Notes: generated by a model from the sequence alone, not told the origin. A stretch of 64,000 nucleotides of DNA from Marispirochaeta aestuarii (GCF_002087085.1 NZ_MWQY01000010.1:1-64000); one strand, 5' to 3'; shown: positions 43,611 to 53,820, counted from the stretch's first letter. Numbers and translations: made by a program.

Positions 43611-44498
43611 TCAGGTATAGCGTCGGAGAATCGCCTGTACCGAACCCAGATAGGAAGCGCCGAAAAGGTTCAGGTGATTAAGCATATGATACAGATTGTA
43701 GGCATCCCGGCGCCGGCGGTAACCGGACTTAAGAGGATACGCCTCGTTATACGCGGAATAGAAGGAGGGTTTGAAACCGCCAAAGAGTTCGGTCATGGCA
43801 AGGTCAGCCTCCCTGTGGCCGTAGTAGACTGCTGGATCTATCAGGACCGGTTCCCCCCTGTCTCCAATCATGTAGTTTCCTCCCCAGAGGTCACCGTGGA
43901 GCAGGGAGGGCATCTCGGGTTCGATGAGAATCTCGGGGATCCTGGACATAAACTTTTCGCACTCCCCGGCGGTACCGGTGTCCATGCGTCCCCGGCTGAT
44001 GGCAAGTTCGAGCTGAAAACCGATCCTTCTTCGGGCGAAAAACTCGAGCCAGTCGGGCATCCAGCCGTTCCTCTGCTCCGTGGCCCCGATATGGTTATCC
44101 CCGTCAAAACCGAAGCCTTTATCGGTACCTGCCCGGTGCAGGATCGCCATCTGTCGCCCGAAGAGCTCCCAGAAATCCCTGCCCTTTACCCCGGGGGAGA
44201 TAAACTCGAGGATCAGTATCTGATCAGTGCCGTCATCATGAAAACCCAGTACCCCGGGAACTCTTGGGCCTCCGGAAACCGCCAAAGCCTCCAGACCCGC
44301 GGCTTCAGCGGCAAAGAGTCCGGAATGACTGCTCCTGTTCCGTTTTACGAAGAGCTTTTCACCTCCGGAAAGCGCATACTCCTCTGCATTATTTATACAG
44401 CCCCCTCCGAGACCGCGGCGGGAACTCACCCGGGAATCGTTTCCGAAGAGCTCCCGTATCCGGGCTGAAAGATATTCGTCACAGCTGACTTTTGTCAC
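43611..44498 (-). CDS. Fructosamine kinase / FN3K-like phosphotransferase
   Basis: This 295-residue protein of the aminoglycoside-phosphotransferase fold has LGGGCINNAEEYALSGGEKL (nucleotide loop), FVKRN (ATP Lys), the catalytic LLHGDLWGGNYM and the metal Asp in VLIDPAVYYGHREADLAMTELFGGF, which is the FN3K/YniA signature. It would phosphorylate glycated amines so that they break down. Its ATG overlaps the stop of the phosphatase gene by four bases. FN3K and low-molecular-weight phosphatase genes also sit together in other bacteria, so a shared protein-deglycation role is plausible. Confidence 0.88.
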   Translation of the reverse strand: MTKVSCDEYLSARIRELFGNDSRVSSRRGLGGGCINNAEEYALSGGEKLFVKRNRSSHSGLFAAEAAGLEALAVSGGPRVPGVLGFHDDGTDQILILEFISPGVKGRDFWELFGRQMAILHRAGTDKGFGFDGDNHIGATEQRNGWMPDWLEFFARRRIGFQLELAISRGRMDTGTAGECEKFMSRIPEILIEPEMPSLLHGDLWGGNYMIGDRGEPVLIDPAVYYGHREADLAMTELFGGFKPSFYSAYNEAYPLKSGYRRRRDAYNLYHMLNHLNLFGASYLGSVQAILRRYT

Positions 44499-44989
44499 TG
44501 GACCAGGGCTCCGGAGATAATATGGTCAAGAAGACTGTCAGTGGTACGATCAACCATTCTGAAGACCTCGGAAAAACCGCTTCTTCCGCCATAATAGGGA
44601 TCCGGAACATCCCCGGGACCCTCGGGATCAAATTCCCGGAAGAGCCGAATCCGGGAAAGATACCGGCTGTTGCCGTTGACAGCCATTTCCTTCAGGGACT
44701 CATAGTTCGTTCGGTCCATGGCGAGGATTATATCGTAGCGGGAAAAATCCTCAGGGATGAACTGCTCCGCCCTGCTGATGGATTTGATTCCGTGACTGGC
44801 CAGTTCCTGCCGCATCCGCGAATCCGCAGGTTCCCCGACGTGATACGCAATGGTTCCGGAAGAGGCAACCCTGACCCTCTGATCCAGGCCTCTCTCCCGG
44901 AGTTTATGAACCAGAACCGCATGGGCCGCCGGAGACCGGCAGACATTGCCCATGCAGACAAACATGACATTGAAGCTTCGATTACTCAT
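44495..44989 (-). CDS. Low-molecular-weight protein-tyrosine-phosphatase-like protein
   Basis: This 164-residue protein has the phosphate loop C12-MGNVC-R18 followed by SPAA, and the general acid Asp in DVPDPYYGG. These are complete for the family. ATG 44989 is chosen by family alignment; no ribosome site is visible. It is co-transcribed with the fructosamine-kinase-like gene (ATGA overlap). Members of this group linked to FN3K-like kinases may dephosphorylate protein-bound sugar phosphates rather than tyrosine. Confidence 0.9.
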   Translation of the reverse strand: MSNRSFNVMFVCMGNVCRSPAAHAVLVHKLRERGLDQRVRVASSGTIAYHVGEPADSRMRQELASHGIKSISRAEQFIPEDFSRYDIILAMDRTNYESLKEMAVNGNSRYLSRIRLFREFDPEGPGDVPDPYYGGRSGFSEVFRMVDRTTDSLLDHIISGALVQ

Positions 44990-45051
44990 ACTCGTTATAA
45001 GGTAGCAAATCAGAGGCGGGCTGTTAAGCTGAAACTGAAAAATTATACCCT

Positions 45052-45789
45052 TCAGCGCAGCAGGGGCTCTCCGGGAATAAAGGAAATCTCCCCCAGGGCA
45101 TCCCGTGGCCGGGACCACACTCCTCCCCGGGGACTGTATTCGAAGGGAGTAAAGCCGGCCTTGTAGCACATGAAGGGATTGTCATGAACATAGTATCCGA
45201 GGTAAAGGTATTTTCTTCCCGTTGCAGCGGCCAGCTGGATAAGATGGATGATGGAGAGCTTCCCCGGACTTACCCGGGCATAATCCCTGTCGTCGTAGTA
45301 GGTATATACTGCAGAAAGGCTGCTCGGCACCTGGTCAAAATGGGCGACTGCGACAAGACGCTTACCGTCCCGAAGGGTCAGGATACGGGAAACAGGGTGT
45401 TCGGTGAAAAAGCTCTCCCGGAAGATTCGGATATCCGACTGCTCCCCGTCCCCGAAACGTCTCTTGTGCAAATTATAGAGATCAAAAGCCTCCTGAATCG
45501 AAGGAGGATCATTGATACGGAGTTCAAGGAACACTGATTTGTTCAGGAGCCTCCGCCATGAACGGTGGAGGGAGATGCCCGTGACCCCGACACGCAGGGG
45601 TATGCAGCGTGAACAGACACCGCAGTCGGGGCGAAAATAATAGTTCCCGAAATGCCGGTAGCCATGGGCCAGAAGGGTTTCGTGCTCTTCGGGACCTATG
45701 CTGTAGGTAATGAACTGCTCCATACGGGCGGTTTTTCCTTCGAGATAGGGACAGGGGTAAACCGCTGTATCAAGCAAGGCTGCACGCAT
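45052..45789 (-). CDS. bpt: Aspartate/glutamate leucyltransferase (arginyltransferase family)
   Basis: The enzyme adds leucine from tRNA to N-terminal Asp/Glu for N-end-rule degradation. The 245-residue protein has CPYLEGKTARMEQF at the start and YFRPDCGVCSRCIPLRV with its cysteine cluster. The core has KRRFGDGEQSDIRIF and YLYLGYYVHDNPFMCYKAGF. The length is right for bacterial Bpt. It stands apart from the phosphatase gene by 62 bases. Its partner adaptor ClpS is not in this window. Confidence 0.9.
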   Translation of the reverse strand: MRAALLDTAVYPCPYLEGKTARMEQFITYSIGPEEHETLLAHGYRHFGNYYFRPDCGVCSRCIPLRVGVTGISLHRSWRRLLNKSVFLELRINDPPSIQEAFDLYNLHKRRFGDGEQSDIRIFRESFFTEHPVSRILTLRDGKRLVAVAHFDQVPSSLSAVYTYYDDRDYARVSPGKLSIIHLIQLAAATGRKYLYLGYYVHDNPFMCYKAGFTPFEYSPRGGVWSRPRDALGEISFIPGEPLLR

Positions 45790-45933
45790 GCCGGGATCTC
45801 CTGCTTAAATGGAACACTCTGAGAGTATAAAAGATTTTCCTGATCAGTGGGAATGCCCTCTCGTCAAAAGGGAAAAAAACAGCTACATTAAAGATTATTA
45901 TTTGTGTAATCTATATTCAAAAGGAGACGGCCC

Positions 45934-46851
45934 ATGCCTCTTAACATACCCGACAAACTGCCTGCATACGATGTTCTCACCGGGGAAAACATCTTTGTCA
46001 TGACCCATTCCCGGGCAGTACATCAGGATATCCGCCCCCTGCGTATAGGCCTGCTGAACCTGATGCCCCTGAAAATAGAGACAGAGGTTCATCTGCTCAG
46101 ACTCCTTTCCAATACGCCCCTGCAGGTGGAGATAGATCTGGTTCATACCGCCACCTACCGTTCGACCCATACCCCGGAATCTCATCTGGAAACCTTCTAC
46201 ACAACCTTCGAAGAGATAAAGGATAAAAAATACGACGGTTTCATTATAACCGGAGCTCCGGTGGAGCAGATGGAATTTGAGGACGTGGCCTACTGGAAAG
46301 AACTTACAGAGATAATGGACTGGGCAAAAAAGCACGTTACCAGCACCCTCTATATCTGCTGGGCAGCCCAGGCAGGACTCTACTATAACTATTCGGTACC
46401 CAAGTATCCTCTGGACAAAAAGATGTTCGGGATTTTTTCCCACACCGTTACAGCTCCCCAGGTCCCGCTGGTCAGAGGTTTTGATGACACCTTTCTTGCT
46501 CCCCATTCCCGGCATACGGAAATCAGAAAGGAGGATATACAGGCAAACCCTGAGCTGGTGCTTGTGTCCGAGTCAGAGGAGGCGGGGGTCTTCATTGTAA
46601 GCACCAGGTCCGGGAGGGATATCTACGTTACCGGACATGTGGAGTACGATCCCCTTACCCTGAAGAAGGAATACCTGCGGGACAAGAATAAAGGCCTGGA
46701 GATCGAACCGCCGGAAAACTATTTTCCCTCCGGGGATGAAACACAGCACCCGGTGGTCCGCTGGAGGAGCCATGCCAACCTGCTATTCTCAAACTGGCTC
46801 AATTACTACGTATACCAGATCACTCCCTTCCATATCGAGGAGATCAGCTGA
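45934..46851 (+). CDS. metA: Homoserine O-acyltransferase MetA, acetyl-CoA type by residue 111
   Basis: The enzyme acylates homoserine in methionine synthesis. The 305-residue protein has the catalytic C142 ([10 protein letters not shown]), H235 and E237 (TGHVEYD) at exactly the family positions. The acyl-donor position in [11 protein letters not shown] is E111; glutamate here goes with acetyl-CoA, glycine with succinyl-CoA, so homoserine O-acetyltransferase activity is expected despite the MetA fold. AAAAGGAGA precedes the ATG. I found no SAM riboswitch in the leader. Its end overlaps the convergent kinase gene by eight bases. Confidence 0.93.
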   Translation: MPLNIPDKLPAYDVLTGENIFVMTHSRAVHQDIRPLRIGLLNLMPLKIETEVHLLRLLSNTPLQVEIDLVHTATYRSTHTPESHLETFYTTFEEIKDKKYDGFIITGAPVEQMEFEDVAYWKELTEIMDWAKKHVTSTLYICWAAQAGLYYNYSVPKYPLDKKMFGIFSHTVTAPQVPLVRGFDDTFLAPHSRHTEIRKEDIQANPELVLVSESEEAGVFIVSTRSGRDIYVTGHVEYDPLTLKKEYLRDKNKGLEIEPPENYFPSGDETQHPVVRWRSHANLLFSNWLNYYVYQITPFHIEEIS

Positions 46852-49800
46852 ACTGGATCTGCTGCAGAAAACGTTCGGCTTCGGCGATAAACTCAGGCAG
46901 CGCCGCATCAATTTCCGGCAGGTCTTCCCGTTTGGCGGCCTGCTCCAGACGCAAGGCGGCCTGCCTCAGAGCTTCGGCGTAGAGAGCAGCGGAGCCCCCT
47001 TTCACCGAATGTGCTTCCCTGTGCAGGGTTTTCCAGTCTCCGGATTCTCTGGCTTCCCCGACAGTCTTTATCTGATGGCCCAGGGCCTCAATAAAGCCCT
47101 GAATAAGCTCATCCGCAACTTCCTCATCCCGGACCTCCCGCAGCAGAGCCTCCCGGTCCATGATTTTCCCTGCGCTTAACCCGCGATTCTGCCGGAGCTC
47201 CCGGTCCTCTTCTTCATACTCTGCGGGCAGGTCAAAAAAGAAGGCGAGGGTCCTGAAGAGTTTTTCCCGGCGCAGGGGTTTAACCAGAACCCGGTCCATA
47301 CCTGAATCAAAGCATCGCTGAATGTCCCGGCGAAAGGCATCGGCGGTTACCCCTATGATCGGCGTTCTGCCCTGCCTATAAGCTTTTTCCATCTCCCGTA
47401 TTTTCATGGCCGCTTCGTACCCATCCATGGAAGGCATGTGGATATCCATGAGAACAAGATCAACAGCCTCTTCTCGAAAAAGGTCGACCGCCTCTCTGCC
47501 GTTCCGGGCAAGGAGTATTTCCGCCCCGGTATGCTTCAGAAACTGTATCAGGACCTCTGCATTCGGCCGGTAATCCTCGGCGATCAGAATCCGTCGTCCC
47601 TTCAAGTCGATCCTGAAACCCTGGGGTTCTATCCTTTCCTTAACTGCGACCACAGGGTCCTCCGCCGCCTCGAGGCTTAGATCGAACCAGAAACGGCTTC
47701 CTTTACCGGGGGTACTGGTAAACATCAGACGGCCGCCCATCTGCTCCACAAGCTGCCGCGCAATGGTCGTACCAAGACCGGTACCGCCGTATTTTCGCGT
47801 CTCGCCCCCGTCGACCTGGTAAAAACTGTCGAATATATGGGGCTGGGCATTCGGAGGGATACCGATTCCCGTGTCGCTGACTTCAAAGTGCAGGTTGCAC
47901 CTGCCTTCGTTTATGCTGCTGTTGACCGCCAGGACGACCTCCCCCACCTCGGTGAACTTGACGGCATTGCCCAGGAGATTATTCAATACCTGCCGAATCC
48001 TCAGGGAATCGCCGAAAAGAAAGCGAGGGAGCATATCAGTCCTGTAGAGACTGAAGGCAATACCCTTTTTTGCGGCCAGGGCCGCGTGGGTGTGGGCCAG
48101 GGAATCCAGCAGGCCGTTCAGTTCGAAGGGTTTCGGTTGAATAACCAGCTTTCCCGCTTCTATCTTGGATAGATCCAGCACCTGATTTACCAGAGTCAGC
48201 AGTGTCTCTGACTCTTCCCGGATCATCCGGGCGTAGCTTCTTCCCTGGTCGGGATCCACAGTTTCCGATGCAACCTCGCTGAACCCGATAATACAGTTCA
48301 GGGGGGTTCTCATTTCGTGGCTCATGCGGGCGATAAAAGCCGAACGGGCATTCTCCGCATTCTTGAGTTCGGTAACATCGTGTCCGAAGGAGATAATCTC
48401 CCTGACCTTTCCGTTTTCATCCCTCACCGGGAGCAGAATATTATCGATATAACAGACATCCCCGCAGCCGTGGCAGGTGATAATCCCGCTTAAGGCTGCC
48501 ATACGTTCAAGGGGGTCCTCTGAAAGGGGGAGTCCTCTTTCTCTGACAACGGGATCCATCAACTCCATCAGGTCCCGGCCGGCAGCCTTGGTATAGTTCA
48601 GCCCGAAACGGTCTCGAAAGTGACGGTTCATATAGATGATCCGTCCCATGCTGTCGGTTTTGGCAACCAGGGATCCGGCATCCATGGCCCGCCTGTAGGC
48701 CTCGAGAAATTGACCTGTTGTATAGAGTTTTCGCTGCTGCTCCCGCTCCTCGGTCTTGTTCCGCAGAATCAGAAGCACATCCGCTTCCCCGGCGGCCACA
48801 AAGCGAAACTCGAAGTAGAACCCCCGTTCTCCCTCAAAACGGTACTCGAACAGGGTTTCCCGATGCTGTTCCAGGGCGAGATCGGCATAATATCCGATCT
48901 TGTAGGCCAGCTCCCCGGGGAAAATCTCATCAGCCCGGCCGGGGAACTCCTGTCTGGTAAAAATCCGGGCCGCATCGGGATACACCTGGACTGAAGTGAC
49001 AATACCGTCCCTGTCGACCTGCAGAATGGAATCGGGCAGAGCCTTCAGGATTGCAGACTGAATACGTATACTTTCCAGCAGCCGTTCCTCAGCCTCCTCC
49101 TTGCGCACTTTATACGCCGCAATGAGTATGGAGAAGGGAATCAGCACCAGGGAGATACCACCGAACCATGCAATATGCGCATAGAGCTGATAATCGAAAA
49201 GAGCTTTCTGGTCAGAAACCGGCAGCATGGTAACAAGGGTAAAGATATCGGAGTAGATCTTTATTCCTCCGCTGCTCCTGAATCCGGAAAACATGAAACG
49301 CCTGGCGACCAGAAGATCGCCGTCAATCCAGTAGGCCCGGGGTTCGGCATTGATCAGTTTCCGCAGGGCGTAGGGTTTCGGCAGGGAGGTCCCGTTGCCT
49401 TCCAGATCCAGGAGTGTCCCCAGGGAGGTGAAGATATACCGGCTGAAGGAGTCGCTTCCGTTCTGCAAGTAAAAAAGGTTCCGAAGGGAATTGAAATCCA
49501 CAACCAGCTGCAGGAAGTACCGCGAAGCTCCTTCGGAACGGTCAGAAACCGGCATCCAGAAATAGACCAGGGGGTTCTGGAGAGGTTCTTTCCAGAGGGC
49601 CGCCGAGCCGGATCCTTCAACATTGATCAGGAGTTCCTTGTCGGCGAGCATACGAATCCGCGCCAGCAGATCGGTCGTCAGCGGCTGATCTGTCCTGGAA
49701 AAACCGGGAGATACCGCAGATCCGACGAGCTCGCCCTGGTTATCAAAATAGCTGATACTGCGATAACGGGATTTGCCGGTCAGAAGCAGGCTGAGGGCAT

Positions 49801-50098
49801 GCTCGTCAACGGCAGGAGCTTTGCTGTCCGGCGACCCGAAAATAATGTCCGAGGCGGACAGAAAAAGGCAGTCTCCCATTACTTCTGAAAAAAAGGCACC
49901 CAGCATATTCGTGTAGAATTCGCTGCGGCCTTCCGCCTCCGCTTCCATCATGTGGCGGTAGTTCATATAGTTGTTCATGTAGAAGATGGCGACCAGAATC
50001 AGAACTAGGCTTGCGAAACCGAGGAACAGGGAAGTCGCCAGTGCCCCCAGGGACATTCTGTGATGGAATGCTTCATAGGAGGATGAGCTGTTTTTCAT
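46844..50098 (-). CDS. Hybrid sensor histidine kinase with two PAS, receiver and HPt domains
   Basis: This 1084-residue protein has TM1 at about 20-42, a large periplasmic sensor (43-305), TM2 at about 308-329, PAS (about 345-450) and PAS (about 465-580). HisKA has H594 in [12 protein letters not shown], and the HATPase has NAVKFTEVG and SDTGIGIPP. The receiver has [13 protein letters not shown], and the C-terminal HPt has [15 protein letters not shown]. The full phosphorelay short of an output regulator is in one chain. Its ATG overlaps the stop of a binding-protein gene (ATGA), pointing to joint sensing of that protein's ligand. No output regulator is adjacent. Confidence 0.93.
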   Translation of the reverse strand: MKNSSSSYEAFHHRMSLGALATSLFLGFASLVLILVAIFYMNNYMNYRHMMEAEAEGRSEFYTNMLGAFFSEVMGDCLFLSASDIIFGSPDSKAPAVDEHALSLLLTGKSRYRSISYFDNQGELVGSAVSPGFSRTDQPLTTDLLARIRMLADKELLINVEGSGSAALWKEPLQNPLVYFWMPVSDRSEGASRYFLQLVVDFNSLRNLFYLQNGSDSFSRYIFTSLGTLLDLEGNGTSLPKPYALRKLINAEPRAYWIDGDLLVARRFMFSGFRSSGGIKIYSDIFTLVTMLPVSDQKALFDYQLYAHIAWFGGISLVLIPFSILIAAYKVRKEEAEERLLESIRIQSAILKALPDSILQVDRDGIVTSVQVYPDAARIFTRQEFPGRADEIFPGELAYKIGYYADLALEQHRETLFEYRFEGERGFYFEFRFVAAGEADVLLILRNKTEEREQQRKLYTTGQFLEAYRRAMDAGSLVAKTDSMGRIIYMNRHFRDRFGLNYTKAAGRDLMELMDPVVRERGLPLSEDPLERMAALSGIITCHGCGDVCYIDNILLPVRDENGKVREIISFGHDVTELKNAENARSAFIARMSHEMRTPLNCIIGFSEVASETVDPDQGRSYARMIREESETLLTLVNQVLDLSKIEAGKLVIQPKPFELNGLLDSLAHTHAALAAKKGIAFSLYRTDMLPRFLFGDSLRIRQVLNNLLGNAVKFTEVGEVVLAVNSSINEGRCNLHFEVSDTGIGIPPNAQPHIFDSFYQVDGGETRKYGGTGLGTTIARQLVEQMGGRLMFTSTPGKGSRFWFDLSLEAAEDPVVAVKERIEPQGFRIDLKGRRILIAEDYRPNAEVLIQFLKHTGAEILLARNGREAVDLFREEAVDLVLMDIHMPSMDGYEAAMKIREMEKAYRQGRTPIIGVTADAFRRDIQRCFDSGMDRVLVKPLRREKLFRTLAFFFDLPAEYEEEDRELRQNRGLSAGKIMDREALLREVRDEEVADELIQGFIEALGHQIKTVGEARESGDWKTLHREAHSVKGGSAALYAEALRQAALRLEQAAKREDLPEIDAALPEFIAEAERFLQQIQFS

Positions 50099-51324
50099 TG
50101 GGAGGTTTTCAGCTTATCGAGCTCCGTCTGGGCCCATTTCAGCGAATCGACTGAAATATTTCTGCCGGATAATACCGTGGAGAAAAAAACACTTTCATAT
50201 ACATGCTTGACGTTCCCCCACTCGCCGTACTCGAGGGGAATCTCCCGGGTTCTTCCGGAATCCAGTACATGCAGGCCGTAACGTATAACCCGGGCCAGGG
50301 GTTCTTCTCCAAGGTAGTCGGAAGCTTCCAGGACCGTGGGAATGAATCCCCCGACCCCCTTGGAAATGCGGGCCTGGACCTCGGGCCGGGTCAGATACTC
50401 GACAAGGGCCAGGGCGGCTTTTGCATTTTTTGTTCCCCCGGGAATTCCCACCGCACTGAATCCCGATACGGAACCCATCCCCGCCGGCCCGGAAGGAGCG
50501 GGGTAAACATCAAAATTGCCCGGGGACTCCTGGAGAATACTTCCCGCATGGGCGCAATGGGCAAAGGCAAACCAGGCACTCCCATCTACAAGGGGATCGA
50601 TTACCGTATCAAAGTTCTCTATCAGCGGATGAAACACCCAGCGCATTCCCTGCAGCAGACGCAGCGCCTCGAGGGCAGCTTCGGAGGTCAGATCAGGGAA
50701 ACCTCCGCCATAGGAGAGAATCGGACCTGCCATAAAATAAACAAGGCTCTTGTTCGGTACCCCGGTTACCGCCAGCAGTCCCCTGCCCTGCTGTCGGGAT
50801 GCTCTCTGGATCCACTCCGCCACCTGGGGCCAGGTAATGTTTTCGCCATCCGCCCCGACAGGTCTGGCGGAAGCCGCCTCTCTGGAAGCAATCAGCAGAT
50901 ATACATCCGCACCCAGGGGAAGAAAGTACTCCCAGGTATCCTTCCTTTCGGTTCCCAGATGCTTGAACAGAAAGGTGCGATCCTCGAATAACTTTGACTG
51001 CTCCCGTAAATCGACAAAATCGATGGCATCTGCAAGGGAAGCGAGTCTGTTGCCGTAGAAAATAATGAGGTCGGCCTCGGATAATTCTCCGCTCTCCGCC
51101 ATCCTGTCCATATCCGTATCCGTATACAGCAGAAGCTCAGTTTCGATTCCGGTCTCGGAATAGAAACGCTTCAGTTCTTCCCGAATGAAGGTCTGTTCCC
51201 TCAGGGGAGTCCAGAGCCTGGAATAGATCTGCAGGGGAGTTTCCGAGCCTGTCCGGTCCCGGGAACATCCTGCCAGGGCAGAAAATATGAGAAGAATGAT
51301 TAAGTACCGGCCGTATCTGGACAA
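50095..51324 (-). CDS. Lipoprotein extracellular solute-binding protein (family 1 type), coupled to a hybrid kinase
   Basis: The best start is TTG 51324, six bases after AGGAG, giving SRYGRYLIILLIFSALAGC with a lipobox. An ATG at 51345 lacks a ribosome site. The product of about 409 residues has the large two-lobed binding fold (LTSEAALEALRLLQGMRWVF, then ..GSAWFAFAHCAHAGSILQES, ..GFSAVGIPGGTKNAKAALALVEYLTRPE), as in sugar-binding lipoproteins. No ABC permease or ATPase is nearby; the only partner is the hybrid kinase gene overlapping its stop. A dedicated sensory role is inferred. Confidence 0.82.
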   Translation of the reverse strand: MSRYGRYLIILLIFSALAGCSRDRTGSETPLQIYSRLWTPLREQTFIREELKRFYSETGIETELLLYTDTDMDRMAESGELSEADLIIFYGNRLASLADAIDFVDLREQSKLFEDRTFLFKHLGTERKDTWEYFLPLGADVYLLIASREAASARPVGADGENITWPQVAEWIQRASRQQGRGLLAVTGVPNKSLVYFMAGPILSYGGGFPDLTSEAALEALRLLQGMRWVFHPLIENFDTVIDPLVDGSAWFAFAHCAHAGSILQESPGNFDVYPAPSGPAGMGSVSGFSAVGIPGGTKNAKAALALVEYLTRPEVQARISKGVGGFIPTVLEASDYLGEEPLARVIRYGLHVLDSGRTREIPLEYGEWGNVKHVYESVFFSTVLSGRNISVDSLKWAQTELDKLKTSQ

Positions 51325-51363
51325 AATCGGCTCCTGAAAGACCATGTTTTTTACGATAATGAT

Positions 51364-51382
51364 ATCAGGTATGATACCAGAT
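51364..51382 (+). promoter_or_regulatory. Palindromic element in the divergent region between binding-protein and ParA-like genes
   Basis: ATCAGGTATGATACCAGAT (51364-51382) is an inverted repeat around a central G, broken only by matching A positions. TATGAT at 51370-51375 could be a -10 for the ParA-like gene. It may be an operator shared by both divergent genes. Confidence 0.35.
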
Positions 51383-51412
51383 AACAGGGATTTCAAGCAA
51401 TGGGAGGGACTT

Positions 51413-53032
51413 ATGCGCAAACGATCTGTGGCTGTCGGCTCGGGAAAAGGCGGAGTCGGAAAAACAACTACAGCTGTCAATCTGGCCATTTACTATGCGA
51501 AGCAGGGCTATGCCACGGCTCTGATAGACCTGGATCCCCTCTCCAATGCCGCTACACTGCTGGATGTGGAGGACGGATACAATGACGCGGGCCTTGATCC
51601 GGAGGCCTCCCTGGACGCCTTCATTCTTCCCATATTCGACAACCTGGACCTTCTCTTTCCCGGAAAAAAAACCGGCCCCCGGGATTCCCGTATTATCAGA
51701 GAACTCCTTTTTGAAACCTTCTCCGCAGCCCTGACTTCAGCCTATGACCTTCTGATCTTCGACCTGCCCGCAGGCCTCGATGAAGAGGAAAACCTCGCAT
51801 TTCTGCCCCACATCGACAACCTGATTGTGGTAACAAACCCGGAACCCACCGCCCACGTTGCGGCGGGGGCCTATATCAGGGCAGCCCTGGCCAAGGCGCC
51901 GGATATAAACCTGTATGTGTGGCACAACCGCTTTTCTCCACCCAGGGGGGGAGGCATAGTATCCCGGGACGTCATCGGAACCTACAACCGGAACATGCCC
52001 GCGGAAGAGCGGCTGGATGAAAAACTGAAAGAGTCGATTCAGGGGATAGCCTTTGTTCCCGAAGACCCGGCTCTTGACCTGCTGCAGGGGACCCCTTCGG
52101 CGATCATGAATATTCACAGGTCACTGCTCAGTGTTGTGGGGCAGCTTATCGAGGAACGGACGGAGCTGCTGGTTCGCCCCCTGCCCTTCAGCAAAGGCAT
52201 GCGCCGCCTGCTCAGCTTTTACCTTTCAGGCAGCCGTCAGGAAAAGGAAGAGGATTTTCTTGCAGGGTTCGGAGAGTATGTCTCCGGGCTTCTCAACTCC
52301 GCTTTCAACAGGGAAAGCGGCGGAACCGAAACCTTCACGGAACAGGAGCGCAGCGTCCTGGCCGAGACCTTTCGGATGGTGCGGAAGGACCCCTCCCTGG
52401 TCCACATGCGGCGGGTGCGGGTTCTGCTGGAAGCCAAGATCGAGGCCCTGGAGGATGAGACAAAACTCTTCTCCAAGGGAGTCCATATCGATCATGATAA
52501 AAACATCGACCGGGAAACCGGACTTCTTCTGCGCAGCATCCAGCAATCCGCCGCTGTAAAAGAGCTTCGTCTCAACGCGGGGATACTGCTCTTCTATTTC
52601 GCCCTCTACAAGCTTCTGCAGTCGCCCACAATCGTCCGCCTCCTCAACGATTTTATCCCCTTCAGGGAAGGGTCCAGGGGAGAACCGATACGGGACCGCA
52701 GGAGTCAGATTACCAACCTGATCCACAGCAGCGAAGAGTACAACCGCCGCTATTTCGGCCTTATCAAGACGATCTTCCCGGTTGTGGGAAAGCAGATAGA
52801 AGCGGTCACCCGGGCCTTCGGGCTTCACAGCCTCCTGTTGCGGGACCCGGAGAGCAGAAAGGTAAGAAGCGATCTCTACGCGAAGCTGCTGAGCAACTTT
52901 ATTCACGACACCCTCTACTCGGGTCTTTCCGTGGTGGTGGGATTCGAGTACCGCAGCGCGGCCATCTCGTTTCAGGAAGGGGCCGATTTTCTGGGGGAGG
53001 CCCTTCTTCCCTCGAAACAGAAGAGCGCCTAG
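51413..53032 (+). CDS. ParA/MinD-like ATPase with a long C-terminal domain of unknown function
   Basis: GGGAGGG before ATG 51413 gives a 539-residue product. Residues 1-240 are a MinD/ParA ATPase: deviant Walker A with both lysines (GSGKGGVGKTTTAVNLA, about 9-25), LIDLDPLSNAATLLD as switch I/A' region, and LLIFDLPAGLDEEENLAFLP. The remaining 300 residues are largely helical and charged with no motif that I know. MinD and ParA end at about 260 residues, so this is a fusion or a distinct spirochaete-type family. It sits alone, convergent with thiZ (four-base overlap). A role in positioning a cell-envelope or motility structure is only a guess. Confidence 0.85.
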   Translation: MRKRSVAVGSGKGGVGKTTTAVNLAIYYAKQGYATALIDLDPLSNAATLLDVEDGYNDAGLDPEASLDAFILPIFDNLDLLFPGKKTGPRDSRIIRELLFETFSAALTSAYDLLIFDLPAGLDEEENLAFLPHIDNLIVVTNPEPTAHVAAGAYIRAALAKAPDINLYVWHNRFSPPRGGGIVSRDVIGTYNRNMPAEERLDEKLKESIQGIAFVPEDPALDLLQGTPSAIMNIHRSLLSVVGQLIEERTELLVRPLPFSKGMRRLLSFYLSGSRQEKEEDFLAGFGEYVSGLLNSAFNRESGGTETFTEQERSVLAETFRMVRKDPSLVHMRRVRVLLEAKIEALEDETKLFSKGVHIDHDKNIDRETGLLLRSIQQSAAVKELRLNAGILLFYFALYKLLQSPTIVRLLNDFIPFREGSRGEPIRDRRSQITNLIHSSEEYNRRYFGLIKTIFPVVGKQIEAVTRAFGLHSLLLRDPESRKVRSDLYAKLLSNFIHDTLYSGLSVVVGFEYRSAAISFQEGADFLGEALLPSKQKSA

Positions 53033-53820
53033 GCACCTCCGGAACGCAGAATACTGTAAATCCGGCGCTTTACCCGCAGAAAATCATCCTCCATAACCAT
53101 CTCCCGGCTCCGCGGACGGGGAAGAGGGATTTCCTCCTCCTCGAGAATGCGGGAGGGTTTTTCGCTCATTACCATGACCCGGTCGGCGATCAGGATGGCC
53201 TCGTCTATATCGTGGGTGACCATAAGGACCGTGGTATTCAGGGCGGAAATAAGTCCGGAAAGCCAGTCCTGCAGGCGTTCCCTGGTAATGGCATCCAGGG
53301 CGCCGAAGGGCTCATCCAGAAGCATGATGTCCCGGCGGTACAGATAGGTCCGCATAAGAGCCGCCCGCTGACGCATCCCGCCTGAAAGCTGAGAAGGGTA
53401 ATACTCCTCGAAACCTTCCAGTCCGAAGGGGCCGAAGAGGGGCGCGGCGATCCTTTCCGCCTCCGCCTTCGACATACCCTTCAGCCGCAAGGGTATTGTC
53501 ACATTCGCCATGACACGCTTCCATGGAAGGAGCAGATCCTTCTGGTGCATGTAGCCTACCCGTCCGGTTTCGCCGTTCACCAGCTCCCCACCGATGACGA
53601 TCTCTCCGGAATCGGGATGATCCAGTCCGGCGACCAGATGCATCAGGGTGCTCTTCCCGCAGCCGGAGGGCCCGAGAAGGGCCAGGACCTCTCCCCGTTT
53701 CAGGGAGAGGGAAATCCCGTCGATTACATCAAGACCGGCAAAGCCTTTCACCACCTCCGAGAGACGGATTATGGATTCTGTGCCCAGAGAGGACTGGTGC
53801 TTAACGGGGGAGGAATTCAT
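53029..53820 (-). CDS. thiZ: ABC transporter ATPase for a thiamine precursor (ThiZ-like)
   Basis: The 263-residue ATPase has Walker A LLGPSGCGKST, a Q-loop MHQKDLLLPW, the signature LSGGMRQRAALMRTY, Walker B IMLLDEPFGALD and the H-loop VTHDIDEA. It looks like the nitrate/taurine/ThiZ group, and the ThiY-type partner plus the TPP riboswitch upstream decide for thiamine precursors. It starts at ATG 53820 inside the last 20 bases of thiY, with GGAGG about 12 bases ahead. It is the last gene of the operon. Confidence 0.88.
   Translation of the reverse strand: MNSSPVKHQSSLGTESIIRLSEVVKGFAGLDVIDGISLSLKRGEVLALLGPSGCGKSTLMHLVAGLDHPDSGEIVIGGELVNGETGRVGYMHQKDLLLPWKRVMANVTIPLRLKGMSKAEAERIAAPLFGPFGLEGFEEYYPSQLSGGMRQRAALMRTYLYRRDIMLLDEPFGALDAITRERLQDWLSGLISALNTTVLMVTHDIDEAILIADRVMVMSEKPSRILEEEEIPLPRPRSREMVMEDDFLRVKRRIYSILRSGGA

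Noticed and set aside
45790-45933. Possible SAM riboswitch or T-box ahead of metA
   Set aside because: The 144-base leader lacks the conserved cores and any terminator stem; only a ribosome site is clear.
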